44,431 bases of DNA from CAUZEO01 sp963578625. GTDB lineage: Bacteria > Verrucomicrobiota > Kiritimatiellia > SLOV01. This document shows, one piece after another, positions 1-8,422 of the stretch (positions within the stretch are counted from its first letter, which is position 1; every line of letters starts with the position of its first letter). The notes beneath the pieces are model-generated. The model ran no database searches and was not told the DNA's origin. It worked only from the letters and a program-made list of their open reading frames with translations. The stretch is taken from NCBI GenBank assembly GCA_963578625.1, contig CAUZEO010000006.1, positions 1 through 44,431 of the forward strand. Reading direction: 5' to 3'. Made by a program: the position numbers and the translations under genes.

Positions 1-1
1 C

Positions 2-103
2 TACTCGCATCTCTGCAAGCTCCGCGACGAAGTCATCGAGATGGGCATTCTCCCGCCGCTGGAGGAGTGGTCGAGCGTGAATCCGAATCTGGCGCAGGGC
101 TAA
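2..103 (+). CDS. C-terminal end of an unidentified protein (partial, enters from the left edge)
   Basis: Frame 2 is open from the window edge to a TAA at 101-103 and gives 33 residues, including KLRDEVIEMGILPPLEEW and ending PNLAQG. The codon choice and charged/hydrophobic mix look like real coding sequence. The tail resembles the ends of secreted sulfatase- or hydrolase-like proteins only loosely, so no function is assigned. The gene is followed by 270 bp without a recognisable gene before the tRNA. Confidence 0.45.
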   Translation, partial: YSHLCKLRDEVIEMGILPPLEEWSSVNPNLAQG

Positions 104-373
104 GGCATACGGAATGCGGCGCTCTGCACCGCTTTGGATTGGACCTTCCGGAAGCGCTCGGCAAGCCAACCGGATCCATGATTTCAGTCAATGAATTACG
201 GGACTTGGGCCGGGGTAACGGCCTCCTTGCCCTGACGATCCAGAGCGCCGCACTCCATAACGGGGGCACCTGCAGATTAATCATCCTCAGGTTGACGGCC
301 GGATGCGGTATTGAGTAACTTCACTCTAAAGGCAAATCGAAAAATTAAAAATCCGAAGTCAAAAGTTCCCATC

Positions 374-449
374 GCCCCCATCGTCTAGAGGCCTAGGACG
401 CAGGGTTCTCATCCCTGTAACACGGGTTCGAATCCCGTTGGGGGTGCCA
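374..449 (+). tRNA. tRNA-Glu (anticodon CTC), CCA encoded
   Basis: A full cloverleaf can be drawn. The acceptor stem pairs GCCCCCA (374-380) with TGGGGGT (439-445). The anticodon stem CAGGG/CCCTG (401-405/413-417) encloses the loop TTCTCAT with anticodon CTC at 408-410. The T arm carries GGTTCGAATCC, followed by discriminator G446 and an encoded CCA at 447-449. It reads GAG codons. Its 3' part from GGGTTCG onwards is duplicated at 6649 and 9231, so this gene is the probable attB target of integrative elements. Confidence 0.95.
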
Positions 450-573
450 CTTTTTCCGCTCCCTGAATCGCACGTAACCCGCTCGGTTGCGCCGAGTTGT
501 GTCTCTTGCAATTTCGGAGCATGCACGCCCGTAGATTTCCTTGGGGGCGAGTTGGGGGCGAGTTGGGGGCGAG
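424..573 (+). repeat. att-like repeat copy A: tRNA-Glu 3' end plus downstream flank and 11-bp tandem repeat
   Basis: The copy starts in the tRNA T arm (GGGTTCGAATCCCG) and continues through CCACTTTTT and a ~90-bp flank to three perfect copies of TTGGGGGCGAG (541-551, 552-562, 563-573). Copies B (6649-6787) and C (9231-9368) have the same order and spacing. In the minus strand the 11-bp units read LAPNSPP-like residues, which resembles the repetitive tails of some tyrosine integrases. That reading is inference, and no integrase body is present. Confidence 0.85.
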
Positions 574-915
574 ATTGTGTCCGGAGATGGGTCCCATTGA
601 AGGAGGAATTCAAGATGACTGAATTGCTCAGAAGATGCCGGATGGTAGTTCGGCTCTTGCAAAAGGCACGAATTGGAGGGCCAGGAGCAGGAAGCGCGAA
701 ACTAGTGCAAAGGTCGTGTTCACGATCTGCCTTTCAGTTTCTCGGGGCTTCCGAACGGCCCAAGGAGTAATATCCCGTCGCCTTTGATTGGCATCCTCTC
801 CCATAGTCAACGACGCCGAGAGAATCCCTCGTCGCGAGACCGTTAGCTCCCGGTTGCCGTTGAGACCTGCGTAGTCTCTGGAAAAGCCTTGGATCTGGAC
901 AGCAATCCGACCCAT
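574..915. other. Intergenic stretch without a supported gene
   Basis: This stretch begins with TGTCCGGAGATGGG, which is also found after the 11-bp repeats at 6766 and 9040. A 51-codon ORF at 615-770 has a strong AGGAGG at 601-606 but no recognisable product. The rest shows no coding signal. Confidence 0.4.
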
Positions 916-1560
916 TTACGCAGCGATTCCTCGGATGTACGTTTCGACAAAACCGACAACCTTATCGAGCACCCTTTTCCTCGTCGGTCCACGCTCGGCG
1001 AGCTTCAGCGGGCGGTCAATCAGTTCGATGATGTCTGGGTCGGGAATTGGCTTCTCGCCAGTGTAGACGAAGCGATCAATCACCTTCTGAAGCTTGTCGG
1101 CGTCGAGCTGTTCCTCTTTCACGAGTTGATCGAACGCCGAAAGACGTTCCTGTTCCCAAAAATCCTCGAAGGAGTCCGGGATCTCCGCAGCACTCCCGAG
1201 ATCAGGTAATGTGCTGTCGATGAACTTCTGGATCAGTTCCTGTTTACTCCTCAGTTCGACCTCTCCCGCGACGGAATCGAGAATGAGCTTCTGAATCTTC
1301 TGTTGCTCGGGCACATCGGCGTCGTAAAGCTGTGCAAGCAGTGCCAAAATGTATTGGACGTTGATGATGTCGCGGTGGATCAGTTCGAGTTCAAAGTCTA
1401 CGTCGTCGAGGATCGATACTTTTCCCTTCAGGGTGTCCGTCTTCACCTTGTCGTATAGATCTAGGTATGCGCTCCGGTAGTCGGCGAACCGCTGCGAGGG
1501 AAGCGCCAAGTCTTCGTCCTCGAACTCGGAGAAAGATTCGAGAATGTTCCGCAGCCGCCG
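916..1560 (-). pseudogene. hsdR: Type I restriction enzyme R subunit, C-terminal fragment
   Basis: Read on the minus strand, the product contains FSEFEDEDLALPSQRFADY, YLDLYDKVK and KVSILDDVDFELELIHRD, and ends in a TAA at 916-918. These are characteristic of the C-terminal helical domain of HsdR, the ATP-dependent translocase/endonuclease subunit of EcoR124-type type I restriction enzymes. Only about 210 of the usual ~1000 residues remain. The nuclease and helicase domains are missing, and no hsdM or hsdS is present. The homology stops near 1550-1560, where it meets the truncated 5' side of an IS91-family transposase pointing the other way. The fragment is therefore a relic cut by rearrangement and cannot be active. 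Confidence 0.8.
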
Positions 1561-2176
1561 GGTGTTGCCCGACGAGCGCGAGGACCTTGAGCGCCTGGCG
1601 CAATACATCATACGCAATCCCTTCTCCGTGGAAAAGATGCAGGTCAATGAGCAAGGCGACACAATCGTCTACCGTTCCGGGATGAATCCGAAGATTCAGC
1701 GCAACTTCGAGGTCTTCTCCCCCTGCGACTTTATCGCCGCCATCACCCAGCACATCCCGGACAAGAGTTTCCAACTCGTGCGCTACTACGGCTGGTATTC
1801 GAATAAGATGCGTGGCCAGCGCGATAAGCGGGCCGCCGAAGAGGCCAAAGCCGTGGGCCAAGCCGTCGAGGTCGTCGATGTGTCGGAGCATCAACCCCGC
1901 CGCATCCCCTCGGCCAAGTGGCGCGAGCTCATCAAGAAGGTGTGGGAAGCGGACCCCTTGCTGTGTCCAAAATGCTCCCGAGAAATGAAAATCGTTGCGC
2001 TGATCGACGAAGGCGAGGTAATCGAAAAGATCCTGCGCCACCTTGGCCTGTGGGAAGAAGGTGTCCGGGTGCACACCGGAACGGACCCACCCGGCGAACC
2101 TACGATCGAGCCGTGGCTAGACGACCCGTTCCCCGATTACGACATCGAACCAGTATTGAAATACGCGAACGGTTGA
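1561..2176 (+). pseudogene. IS91-family transposase, C-terminal fragment (copy 1)
   Basis: The reading frame runs from about 1561 (LPDEREDLERLAQYIIRNPF) to a TGA at 2174-2176. It contains VRYYGWYSNKMRG and a zinc-binding pair in LLCPKCSREM, both typical of the C-terminal half of IS91/IS801-type rolling-circle transposases. The N-terminal HUH and tyrosine catalytic region is absent. Over about 160 residues it is nearly identical to the fragment at 24216-24704. Copy 1 retains about 40 more N-terminal residues, so the two copies broke at different points. It is divergent from the hsdR tail, and both genes lack their 5' parts at the junction. Inactive remnant. Confidence 0.85.
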
Positions 2177-2241
2177 ACCATCGCGAGAGGGTCGGTGTGT
2201 CCTCTCTTTATGCTTTCGAGCCATATTCAGGCAAAACCACC

Positions 2242-2285
2242 CCCCGTCCGGCGGTTCAGGGCGCGCCCCGAACCGCCGGACGGGG
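2242..2285 (+). repeat. Perfect 16-bp inverted repeat downstream of the IS91 fragment
   Basis: Arms at 2242-2257 (CCCCGTCCGGCGGTTC) and 2270-2285 are perfectly complementary. The 12-nt middle contains the palindrome GGGCGCGCCC (2259-2268). It has no U-tract, so it is not a standard intrinsic terminator. Its place about 65 bp after the transposase stop matches a stem-loop after the other IS91 fragment (arms 24128-24138/24150-24160) and fits the replication-terminus or origin hairpin of an IS91-type element. Confidence 0.65.
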
Positions 2286-2432
2286 ACAACAAGGCCGAAC
2301 TTGACTCACCCGGTCATACTTGTCATGTTTCTGTGGCGAAAACGCTCAATCAGAACGATTCCAGCGGTCGCGTGTCCGGGCCGCCTGAAAAGCGATTTCC
2401 TATCAATTAAACTGCGTCACATCGACCAAACC

Positions 2433-5400
2433 ATGAAACCGTCCTTAGCCATTCTCAGCATCATCATAATGACGATTACTCTGGCTGGGCTTGCCCGGGC
2501 CGGCATTCCCAGGGGCAAGCTCATATTCCAAGATGATTTTTCGGAGGGAACCGGGAAATGGATCAACGGAGACAAAGGCCGCGTAGCCGACGGCTGGTTT
2601 CACCTGCGAGGTAAGCACCAGGTGCTCCATCGGGTCGCGGTGAAAGGCAGCGGCGACTGGACCGATTACGTTGTGGAATTCGATCTGAAGGTCATTAACG
2701 CGATCGCCAGCTGGATGGTGCGTTGCGAACTCAATCCTGAACCCAGCCGGTATTACCTCTTCTGCTTCAATGGCCGGGAATTCCAGCGAAACATCAAGCT
2801 CGAAGCGAACCGTGGTGCAGGAGAAACCACGCTTCGAAACCCGGTCCGCCACGGAGATACGGCCCGGGTCACCATCGTCGTCCAGGGCGACACCATTAAA
2901 CATTACATCGACGGTGAACTGATCGATACGATGAAGGACGGTTCACTTTTAAGGGGCGGCTTCGGATTCAGGCAAATGAATTACGAAGAGGGCGCCTTCG
3001 CAAACGTGAAGGTCTATGTGAATCCAACGGCCGCGGAAGCGGTAGAATCCGCGGCGACGGGCCCGGTGCCGACCCCGGTGGCCTCGATTCCCTTCGTGTC
3101 AAAGCCACCAAACCTCGATGGTGAAATCAAGGAAGACGAATGGGCCGAAGCGGCGCGCTTGACGGGATTCTCCGACTTGACCGGCAAACTGGCCCGGCAG
3201 CAGACCGCCGCCTGGATAAGCTGGGACGACGAGAACATCTACTTCGCGTTCGAATCGAACAAGCGCTTCGCCCGCAACATACCCCCCCGCGAGCGCGACG
3301 ACGCCAGGCTTTTCGGCAACGACGCGATTGAGATCAATCTGCAACCGGCCGGCGGGCAGTGGGCCAAACTGGCGTTCGATTTCGTGGGCTCCCAATGGGA
3401 CCGTATGTTCTCGGGCACACAGGTAGTAACCGCGCCCTGGAACCCCGATTGGATGGTGGCCAATCATATCATCAACGACGAATTCTACGTAAAAGACATC
3501 TGGCAGTGCGAAGTGAAAGTACCGTTCGCATCCCTGGGGGTATCCCCTCCGGCTCCGGGAGACCGGTGGTCCGTTCAACTCTGCCGCGATTTCGATGACT
3601 CCAGGGATCTGGGCTACCCGGTTGGCGAGCGATGGACGAGTTGGTCGTCGGCCACGGAGGGCGGATTCAACGAACCTTCGACGTTTGGGACCTTTCGATG
3701 GGTAAAAGAGCGCCCGGCGTTTCAATTGGACGGCTATCCGGATATGGCCAAAGGCACGGCCGGGTTTCACGGCAGACTGACCTCTGCCGGACCCGCGGGG
3801 TGCCTCGCAAAGCTCCACGCGGTCCTGGCGGGCCGGAATGAAGATCCGCTGGTACAGCGGGAAACCTCCCTCGACGCCGCGCCGGGTCCGGTACCGGTCG
3901 CCATCGAAGCCGGCATGGACCTGGCCGAGATCGCTGACGTGCTGGTCACATGGTCGGTCATCGATTCCGACGACGGCGCGATCATCGCGCGGGCGGCGGC
4001 CCGCACGGAGTGCGTACCGTCCTTCGCGCTGACCTATGCACCGCTGTTTTCGGAAGAGATGATGATCATTGAAAGCGACCTTTCCCGAATGTCCGGCCTG
4101 CCGGCGGAAGCGACGTTAAGCGTATCCGTGACCGATGAAGCGGGCAACGTGCTCCGCAGTTCCGAACACGCCGTCACCTCGGCGAACCCATCGATTCGCA
4201 TTCATCAGGATTTGTCGGGGGTGCCGCCGGGCAAGCACCACATTCAAGTGACCATGATCGATGAGGGCGGAAAAACGCTCGCATCGAGCGTACGCCCCCT
4301 GAACGTTCCCGAAGAACCCGAGTGGATGAAAACGGACGCCGGGGCATTAGAGCACGTGCCGCCGCCCTGGACGCCGGTGGAATTGGATCAGCAACGTAAA
4401 GCCACCGTCATCAAGACGTGGGGCAAATCCTACCGGTACGAAGGCGGCATGCTGCCCCAACAGATTGGTATTCGGGGAAAAGACCGGCTCGCCTCGCCGG
4501 CGGAGCTGGTGCTGGTCACGGACCGTGGCCGCGAACGCCTGCGGTTTAAACCCCCGAACATCTCCGACACCTCGGAACTGGGCACCACACTCCGCTGGAC
4601 CGGAGGAAGCAAACGGTTCGTGGTGGAAAGCGAAGCGCGTGTTGAGTTTGACGGATTGATCTGGAACGAGACCCGGATCCGGCCGCGCGACGGCGAAGTA
4701 AAAATTCTTGAGGCCTACCTCGAAATCCCCTACCGCAAACAGGGTCTACGTTACATGCGTGGCGAGGACTCCATGGATTTTATGAAGAGCCACGCTTACA
4801 TCTCCATGATCGGCGAGGCCAGGCTCGATCACGACGTCCCCGTGCCGGCAGAGAACCCCAACTTCAGCGTAAAGGGTTGGCCCTGGCAGGATCGATTCAT
4901 CAATTTCTATTGGGTCGGCGGCCTGGACTTCGGGGTATTCGCCGTCCTGCCGTCGATGAAGAACACGCATATCGAGGAGCGGTACAATGACCTCGTTGAG
5001 GAAGGCGACCGCTGCCTGTTTCGCATGTACTTCATCGACCACCCCACGACGCTTACGGAAGAAACACAGTTCGCGTATGGCCTCCAGGGAACACCCACCC
5101 GCCCCATGCGCAACCGCAGCCAGATGAACCGTACGGGGTACAATGTCATCAACAAGCTGACCTGGGACTACTTCAACCACGAGATTACCCGGCATTGGGA
5201 GGGCGCGACGATCGACAAGTTCTTCACCGGTCCGAAAATCGACCCTCAAAAGGGCGATTTCTACGCGAGATACATACAGGGCAGCACCCTGGTAAACCAC
5301 GGCAACGCGCAACCGAGTGCCAAGGATCTCGACAGTATCCGCGGCGGGGTACGGCTCGCCCATAATCTCGGCGCCAAGGCGGTGCTGTGGCTGGACCTGA

Positions 5401-6359
5401 CCTATACGCCGATCTCCCTCCCCCACGAAGTCCCTTATAAGTTCGAATGGGAGCAATATCCGAAGCAGCGGCAGATCTACCACGGTGAAGAGCAAACGCT
5501 GGTCTGCCCTAAATCCCGGTCGTGGAAGAACTTTTACCTGGGCAACCTGGACCGCCTCATGAAGGAGGAAGGCGTCGACGGGGTCTACCTGGACATGACC
5601 GGACCCGGATCCTGCAACAACCACTATCACGACTGCGGCTATGAAGCCGGCGGCGAGTGGAAGGGCGAGATCGCGTTCCTCGATCTACGGGAACTTTTCC
5701 TCCGCTTGTACAACGTCGTTCACGCCAACGATCCCGAGGGTATCGTCTTTTACCACAGCAACAGTTGGAACCCGACGGTCCTTTACTGCGACATCGACAC
5801 CAAGGGTGAGGGCTGGGCGAGGGCCGAGGACTATTCTACGTTTTCGCTGCCCTACTACCAGGCCGGCTACATGTTTCAGCACCAGTACAACATCGCCCAC
5901 AATTACTTCTCCACCCTCTGCTACGTCGGGTACAGCGGCAACCCCCAACGGACCCTGGCCCTGGCCGAGTGCGTGGGCCTGGGCCTGGTACACGATACCC
6001 TGCCCTGCGTCTCGACGTCGCTGGAGGCCGTGGGCATGCTGACCGTCTGGAACGCCCTCGATGACTTCGGCGCCTACGACCCCGGCACCGTATGGACCCC
6101 TTACTGGGAAAGCGGGCTCGGCGACTGGCAGGACGGCATCGCGGTCAGCACCTACCGCAACCCCGCGGGAGATCATTTCCTGGTCATCTTCAACACCGAT
6201 GTCGACGAATCCCACACCATGAAGCTGGTCCTTCGGGACTTCGGCGCGAAATCTTCCTACGACGTGATTGCCGGAACCCGCAGCGGGGACGATACCCTTC
6301 ATATCGATCTCCCGCCCCGCGACACTCGATTGCTTCGGCTGAATGCCCAAAATCCTTGA
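2433..6359 (+). CDS. Secreted multi-domain glycosidase-like protein (LamG/DUF1080-like + CBM9-like + TIM-barrel)
   Basis: The chosen start at 2433 gives a clean Sec signal peptide (MKPSLAIL..., cleavage after ARA, residue ~23). An in-frame upstream extension to 2301 is unlikely. The product is 1308 aa. Residues ~25-190 (LIFQDDFSEGTGKW to FANVKVYV) look like a concanavalin-type DUF1080/LamG domain. Residues ~210-400 (PPNLDGEIKEDEW, DDARLFGNDAIEINLQP, WQCEVKVPFASLG) match CBM9-like domains of extracellular glycan-binding proteins. After beta-rich linker domains, residues ~880-1240 form a probable TIM barrel with GVDGVYLDMTGP (acidic residue ~1053), similar to GH123/DUF6067-type hydrolases. It probably binds and cleaves a polysaccharide outside the cytoplasm, but the substrate is unknown. 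No clear Shine-Dalgarno is visible. It is followed after 7 bp by a GH20-like gene start, suggesting an original operon. Confidence 0.85.
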   Translation: MKPSLAILSIIIMTITLAGLARAGIPRGKLIFQDDFSEGTGKWINGDKGRVADGWFHLRGKHQVLHRVAVKGSGDWTDYVVEFDLKVINAIASWMVRCELNPEPSRYYLFCFNGREFQRNIKLEANRGAGETTLRNPVRHGDTARVTIVVQGDTIKHYIDGELIDTMKDGSLLRGGFGFRQMNYEEGAFANVKVYVNPTAAEAVESAATGPVPTPVASIPFVSKPPNLDGEIKEDEWAEAARLTGFSDLTGKLARQQTAAWISWDDENIYFAFESNKRFARNIPPRERDDARLFGNDAIEINLQPAGGQWAKLAFDFVGSQWDRMFSGTQVVTAPWNPDWMVANHIINDEFYVKDIWQCEVKVPFASLGVSPPAPGDRWSVQLCRDFDDSRDLGYPVGERWTSWSSATEGGFNEPSTFGTFRWVKERPAFQLDGYPDMAKGTAGFHGRLTSAGPAGCLAKLHAVLAGRNEDPLVQRETSLDAAPGPVPVAIEAGMDLAEIADVLVTWSVIDSDDGAIIARAAARTECVPSFALTYAPLFSEEMMIIESDLSRMSGLPAEATLSVSVTDEAGNVLRSSEHAVTSANPSIRIHQDLSGVPPGKHHIQVTMIDEGGKTLASSVRPLNVPEEPEWMKTDAGALEHVPPPWTPVELDQQRKATVIKTWGKSYRYEGGMLPQQIGIRGKDRLASPAELVLVTDRGRERLRFKPPNISDTSELGTTLRWTGGSKRFVVESEARVEFDGLIWNETRIRPRDGEVKILEAYLEIPYRKQGLRYMRGEDSMDFMKSHAYISMIGEARLDHDVPVPAENPNFSVKGWPWQDRFINFYWVGGLDFGVFAVLPSMKNTHIEERYNDLVEEGDRCLFRMYFIDHPTTLTEETQFAYGLQGTPTRPMRNRSQMNRTGYNVINKLTWDYFNHEITRHWEGATIDKFFTGPKIDPQKGDFYARYIQGSTLVNHGNAQPSAKDLDSIRGGVRLAHNLGAKAVLWLDLTYTPISLPHEVPYKFEWEQYPKQRQIYHGEEQTLVCPKSRSWKNFYLGNLDRLMKEEGVDGVYLDMTGPGSCNNHYHDCGYEAGGEWKGEIAFLDLRELFLRLYNVVHANDPEGIVFYHSNSWNPTVLYCDIDTKGEGWARAEDYSTFSLPYYQAGYMFQHQYNIAHNYFSTLCYVGYSGNPQRTLALAECVGLGLVHDTLPCVSTSLEAVGMLTVWNALDDFGAYDPGTVWTPYWESGLGDWQDGIAVSTYRNPAGDHFLVIFNTDVDESHTMKLVLRDFGAKSSYDVIAGTRSGDDTLHIDLPPRDTRLLRLNAQNP

Positions 6360-6366
6360 CCCAGCC

Positions 6367-6650
6367 ATGACTGCTCCCTGGCCCATTCGCGGCGTCATGC
6401 TGGACCCGGCACGTCTGACAGAACGTTTCGACTTCTACCGGGATCTCATTCCCGACCTTGCGGCGTGGGGATACAACACGATCCTGTTACACCTGTTTGA
6501 CGACGAGGGTAGTGCCATTTTGCTGGACCATCCCTTGATGCTACCTACCCAGGGAGCGTTCTCGGTCGCACAATGGCGGGAATGGGTGAAACTTGCGGAC
6601 GACCATGGCATACAGGTGATCCCGGAAGTGGAATGCCTGGGTCACGCCGG
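6367..6650 (+). pseudogene. GH20-like (beta-N-acetylhexosaminidase-type) N-terminal fragment
   Basis: The ATG at 6367 lies 7 bp after the preceding stop. The product begins MTAPWPIRGVMLDPAR and contains FYRDLIPDLAAWGYNTILLH and IQVIPEVECLGHAG, the start of a TIM barrel as in GH20-type proteins without a signal peptide. Immediately after GHAG the sequence changes to the tRNA-Glu 3' end (GGGTTCGAATCCCG at 6649). The frame then runs on through the repeat by chance to a stop at 6700-6702. About 95 residues of a normally 500-700 residue protein remain, without the catalytic Asp-Glu pair. The break lies exactly at the att-like repeat. Confidence 0.75.
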
Positions 6651-6787
6651 GTTCGAATCCCGTTGGGGGTGCCACTTTTTTCGCTCCTTTAATTGCACCT
6701 AACCCACTCGATCATGACGGGTTGCGTCTCTAACGAATTTCGAGCATGCGATCACATAAACTTCCTTGGGGGCGAGTTGGGGGCGAG
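6649..6787 (+). repeat. att-like repeat copy B (partial tRNA-Glu 3' end + flank + two 11-bp units)
   Basis: Positions 6649-6674 repeat the T arm to CCA of the tRNA-Glu, with no 5' half. The flank to 6765 is close to copies A and C (shared TTTTTTCGCTCCTTTAATTG and CACTCGATCATGACGG with C). Two perfect TTGGGGGCGAG units follow at 6766-6776 and 6777-6787. The orientation is the same as in A and C, as expected for direct-repeat boundaries of tRNA-targeted elements. Confidence 0.85.
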
Positions 6788-6802
6788 AAGATGTCCGGAG
6801 AT

Positions 6803-6970
6803 GGGCTGTGGCTGTCCGGTACGATGCGACTCCGGATGCGGCAAACTATGTTGACAAGAACTATTCGCCGACGGGACAGATTCAGTTCCCCGTGATCACC
6901 CTTCACACGGATCAGGATCCGCTGCTTCCCTTGTTCCACGAGGAGATCTGTGCGCAAACCGTGGGAGGGC
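6803..6970 (+). pseudogene. Alpha/beta-hydrolase fragment, copy 1
   Basis: The frame encodes ANYVDKNYSPTGQIQFP, VITLHTDQDPLLPLFHEE and AQTV. This is the segment of secreted alpha/beta-hydrolases around the acid residue and C-terminal part (NYTPTG, PVLTLHT, DP, P.FHE are typical). The nucleophile elbow and N-terminal half are absent. The same ~165-bp stretch recurs almost unchanged at 20955-21122. Both copies start at GGGCTGTGGCTGTCCGG, which also follows the 11-bp repeat at 9040, so the fragment was spread or trimmed at that short sequence. It cannot be a functional enzyme. Confidence 0.65.
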
Positions 6971-7003
6971 GTGCAGTACAATTGAGACCTCAATTGGTGA
7001 TAA
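6971..7003. repeat. Short dispersed repeat GTGCAGTACAATTGA...GGTGATAA
   Basis: GTGCAGTACAATTGA at 6971-6985 is followed by CAATTGGTGATAA at 6991-7003. The same two words in the same order occur in tandem at 8855-8944, and a degenerate copy lies near 41920. Its function is unknown. Confidence 0.6.
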
Positions 7004-7165
7004 TCTCGATGGATTGTCGCGGGGCGTTCTACGGCTTTGGAAGCTCCTTGAAACCAGGTGAGCGTCTCTGATTCGGCCTAGCAAGCTCCGCCCCGGCGTA
7101 ATGCGGGTGTGAAGAAAATTCAAAACGATAAATGTCACATAAACGAGCCCATTCCCTATCTGTTT

Positions 7166-8422
7166 TCAATCGTCTGTCGGCACCCGCATGTCCGCCAACC
7201 ATTCGTCGCTAACCAGCTTCCCCAGAAGAAAATGCTTCCGGTCCGGATACCAGATGACACGCTGTTCTCTGTGCTCGGTCAGACTCGAATATGTTCCCAT
7301 TTCCGTGCGAAACTGTACACCAGCAGGAGTGCCGTCGCTATCAGCAAGTTTTTTCGGCGGGCTGAACCATATTGGCTGGCGGGCTTGCGGCCTGAACGTT
7401 CCCACCGAGAGAAACATTGATCTGCGATTCAACGTATTCGGCTTTGTCCACTTGGCTTCACCGGGCCCTATCCCGTATCCCATGCTGCCATCGTTGTTGT
7501 GGTACTGCAGAAGGAATCGGCCGTCCTGAAGAGCATAGAGCGGGGGTGGGCTCCCCGGATGGCGGACTCGCTCCCCGTTGTCCTTGTAACGCAAGGGTTC
7601 GGCCGGCCGCCAGTTTGCACCGTCATCTTCGGAGACAGAGTACCAGATGTAACCTGTGAGAGTCCTCATGACCATAAAAAGACGCGCATCAGGCAGCAGG
7701 ACGATGCAGGGCTCGAAAAGACCTCTCACGGTGAGTCCTTCGGCCGGTTTGACCGGCTCCTCCGGAAGCCAGGTTATTTGGAGATCGTTCGGATCGGGGC
7801 CCTCGTCGATATTATCGAAACGCATCATCTCCATGCAGGCGTTGCCGGTTTGAGGATCAGGCCGGCAGGGCCAATGGCTGAAAGGTTCCAGCCAGCGGCC
7901 TTTCGAGTCCCGAATCGGTTTGCACCACGGTTCCCAGCTGGGCGGAATCAACGGGTCGGGATGATCCACTCCCTCCCGCCGGCCGAAAGGAATCTCCACG
8001 GGCTCGGCCCAGGTGGATCCTTCGTCGTCGGAGTATCTGCATCGCACGGGCCCGACATAAAACTTCTTGAGATCGGCGATTCCGAGGCACTTGCGGTAAA
8101 AACAATAAATGCGGCCCGAGCGGGCCACAACCGGGAAACCAGCCAAGGCAATCCTAAATCGCCCATCCGTGGGCCCGTCGATTTCCATCGGTTCGGTCCA
8201 GTTGACCCCGCCGTCGCTGCTCCGTGCACAGACTACACAGGTATTGTCTGCTCCTTCATACGTGGCCTGCGTCCAGAACGCCAGTAAGTACCCGCCGGGC
8301 GTCTCGGTCACCAACAGGCAGGAATTGTCGGTATCAGGGCCGATGACCTGCTTGGGCAGGTAGACAACAAAATCCGGATTGCTTCTTTTCCATTCGTCTG
8401 TATAGCAGATAATTTTCGTCAT
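7166..8422 (-). CDS. BNR/Asp-box sialidase-like protein (cytoplasmic)
   Basis: A 418-residue protein with at least three Asp-box motifs (SSDGGVNWTEP ~68-78, YSDDEGSTWAEP ~148, VSEDDGANWRP ~263), spaced as in six-bladed exo-alpha-sialidase-like propellers. It has no signal peptide or lipobox. The start at 8422 is supported by GAGGAG about 10 nt upstream on the minus strand. The family includes sialidases and many enzymes or binding proteins of unknown specificity. The arginine triad that would prove sialidase activity cannot be confirmed by eye. It stands alone between two att-like repeats (6649 and 9231) and is the only complete gene in that segment, so it could be cargo of an integrated element. 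Confidence 0.85.
   Translation of the reverse strand: MTKIICYTDEWKRSNPDFVVYLPKQVIGPDTDNSCLLVTETPGGYLLAFWTQATYEGADNTCVVCARSSDGGVNWTEPMEIDGPTDGRFRIALAGFPVVARSGRIYCFYRKCLGIADLKKFYVGPVRCRYSDDEGSTWAEPVEIPFGRREGVDHPDPLIPPSWEPWCKPIRDSKGRWLEPFSHWPCRPDPQTGNACMEMMRFDNIDEGPDPNDLQITWLPEEPVKPAEGLTVRGLFEPCIVLLPDARLFMVMRTLTGYIWYSVSEDDGANWRPAEPLRYKDNGERVRHPGSPPPLYALQDGRFLLQYHNNDGSMGYGIGPGEAKWTKPNTLNRRSMFLSVGTFRPQARQPIWFSPPKKLADSDGTPAGVQFRTEMGTYSSLTEHREQRVIWYPDRKHFLLGKLVSDEWLADMRVPTDD

Noticed and set aside
541..573. G-quadruplex at the TTGGGGGCGAG repeats
   Set aside because: Only three G5 runs at one site and two elsewhere, so a four-run intramolecular quadruplex is not supported.
359..662. Minus-strand ORFs over the tRNA (text like NGIRTRVTGMRTLRPRPLDDGG)
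   Set aside because: These are the well-known false proteins made by reading a tRNA-Glu gene backwards.
615..770. 51-codon ORF with AGGAGG 8 nt upstream
   Set aside because: The ribosome binding site is good, but the Arg/Ser-rich product has no recognisable pattern and the region is otherwise repeat debris. Kept only as a remark.
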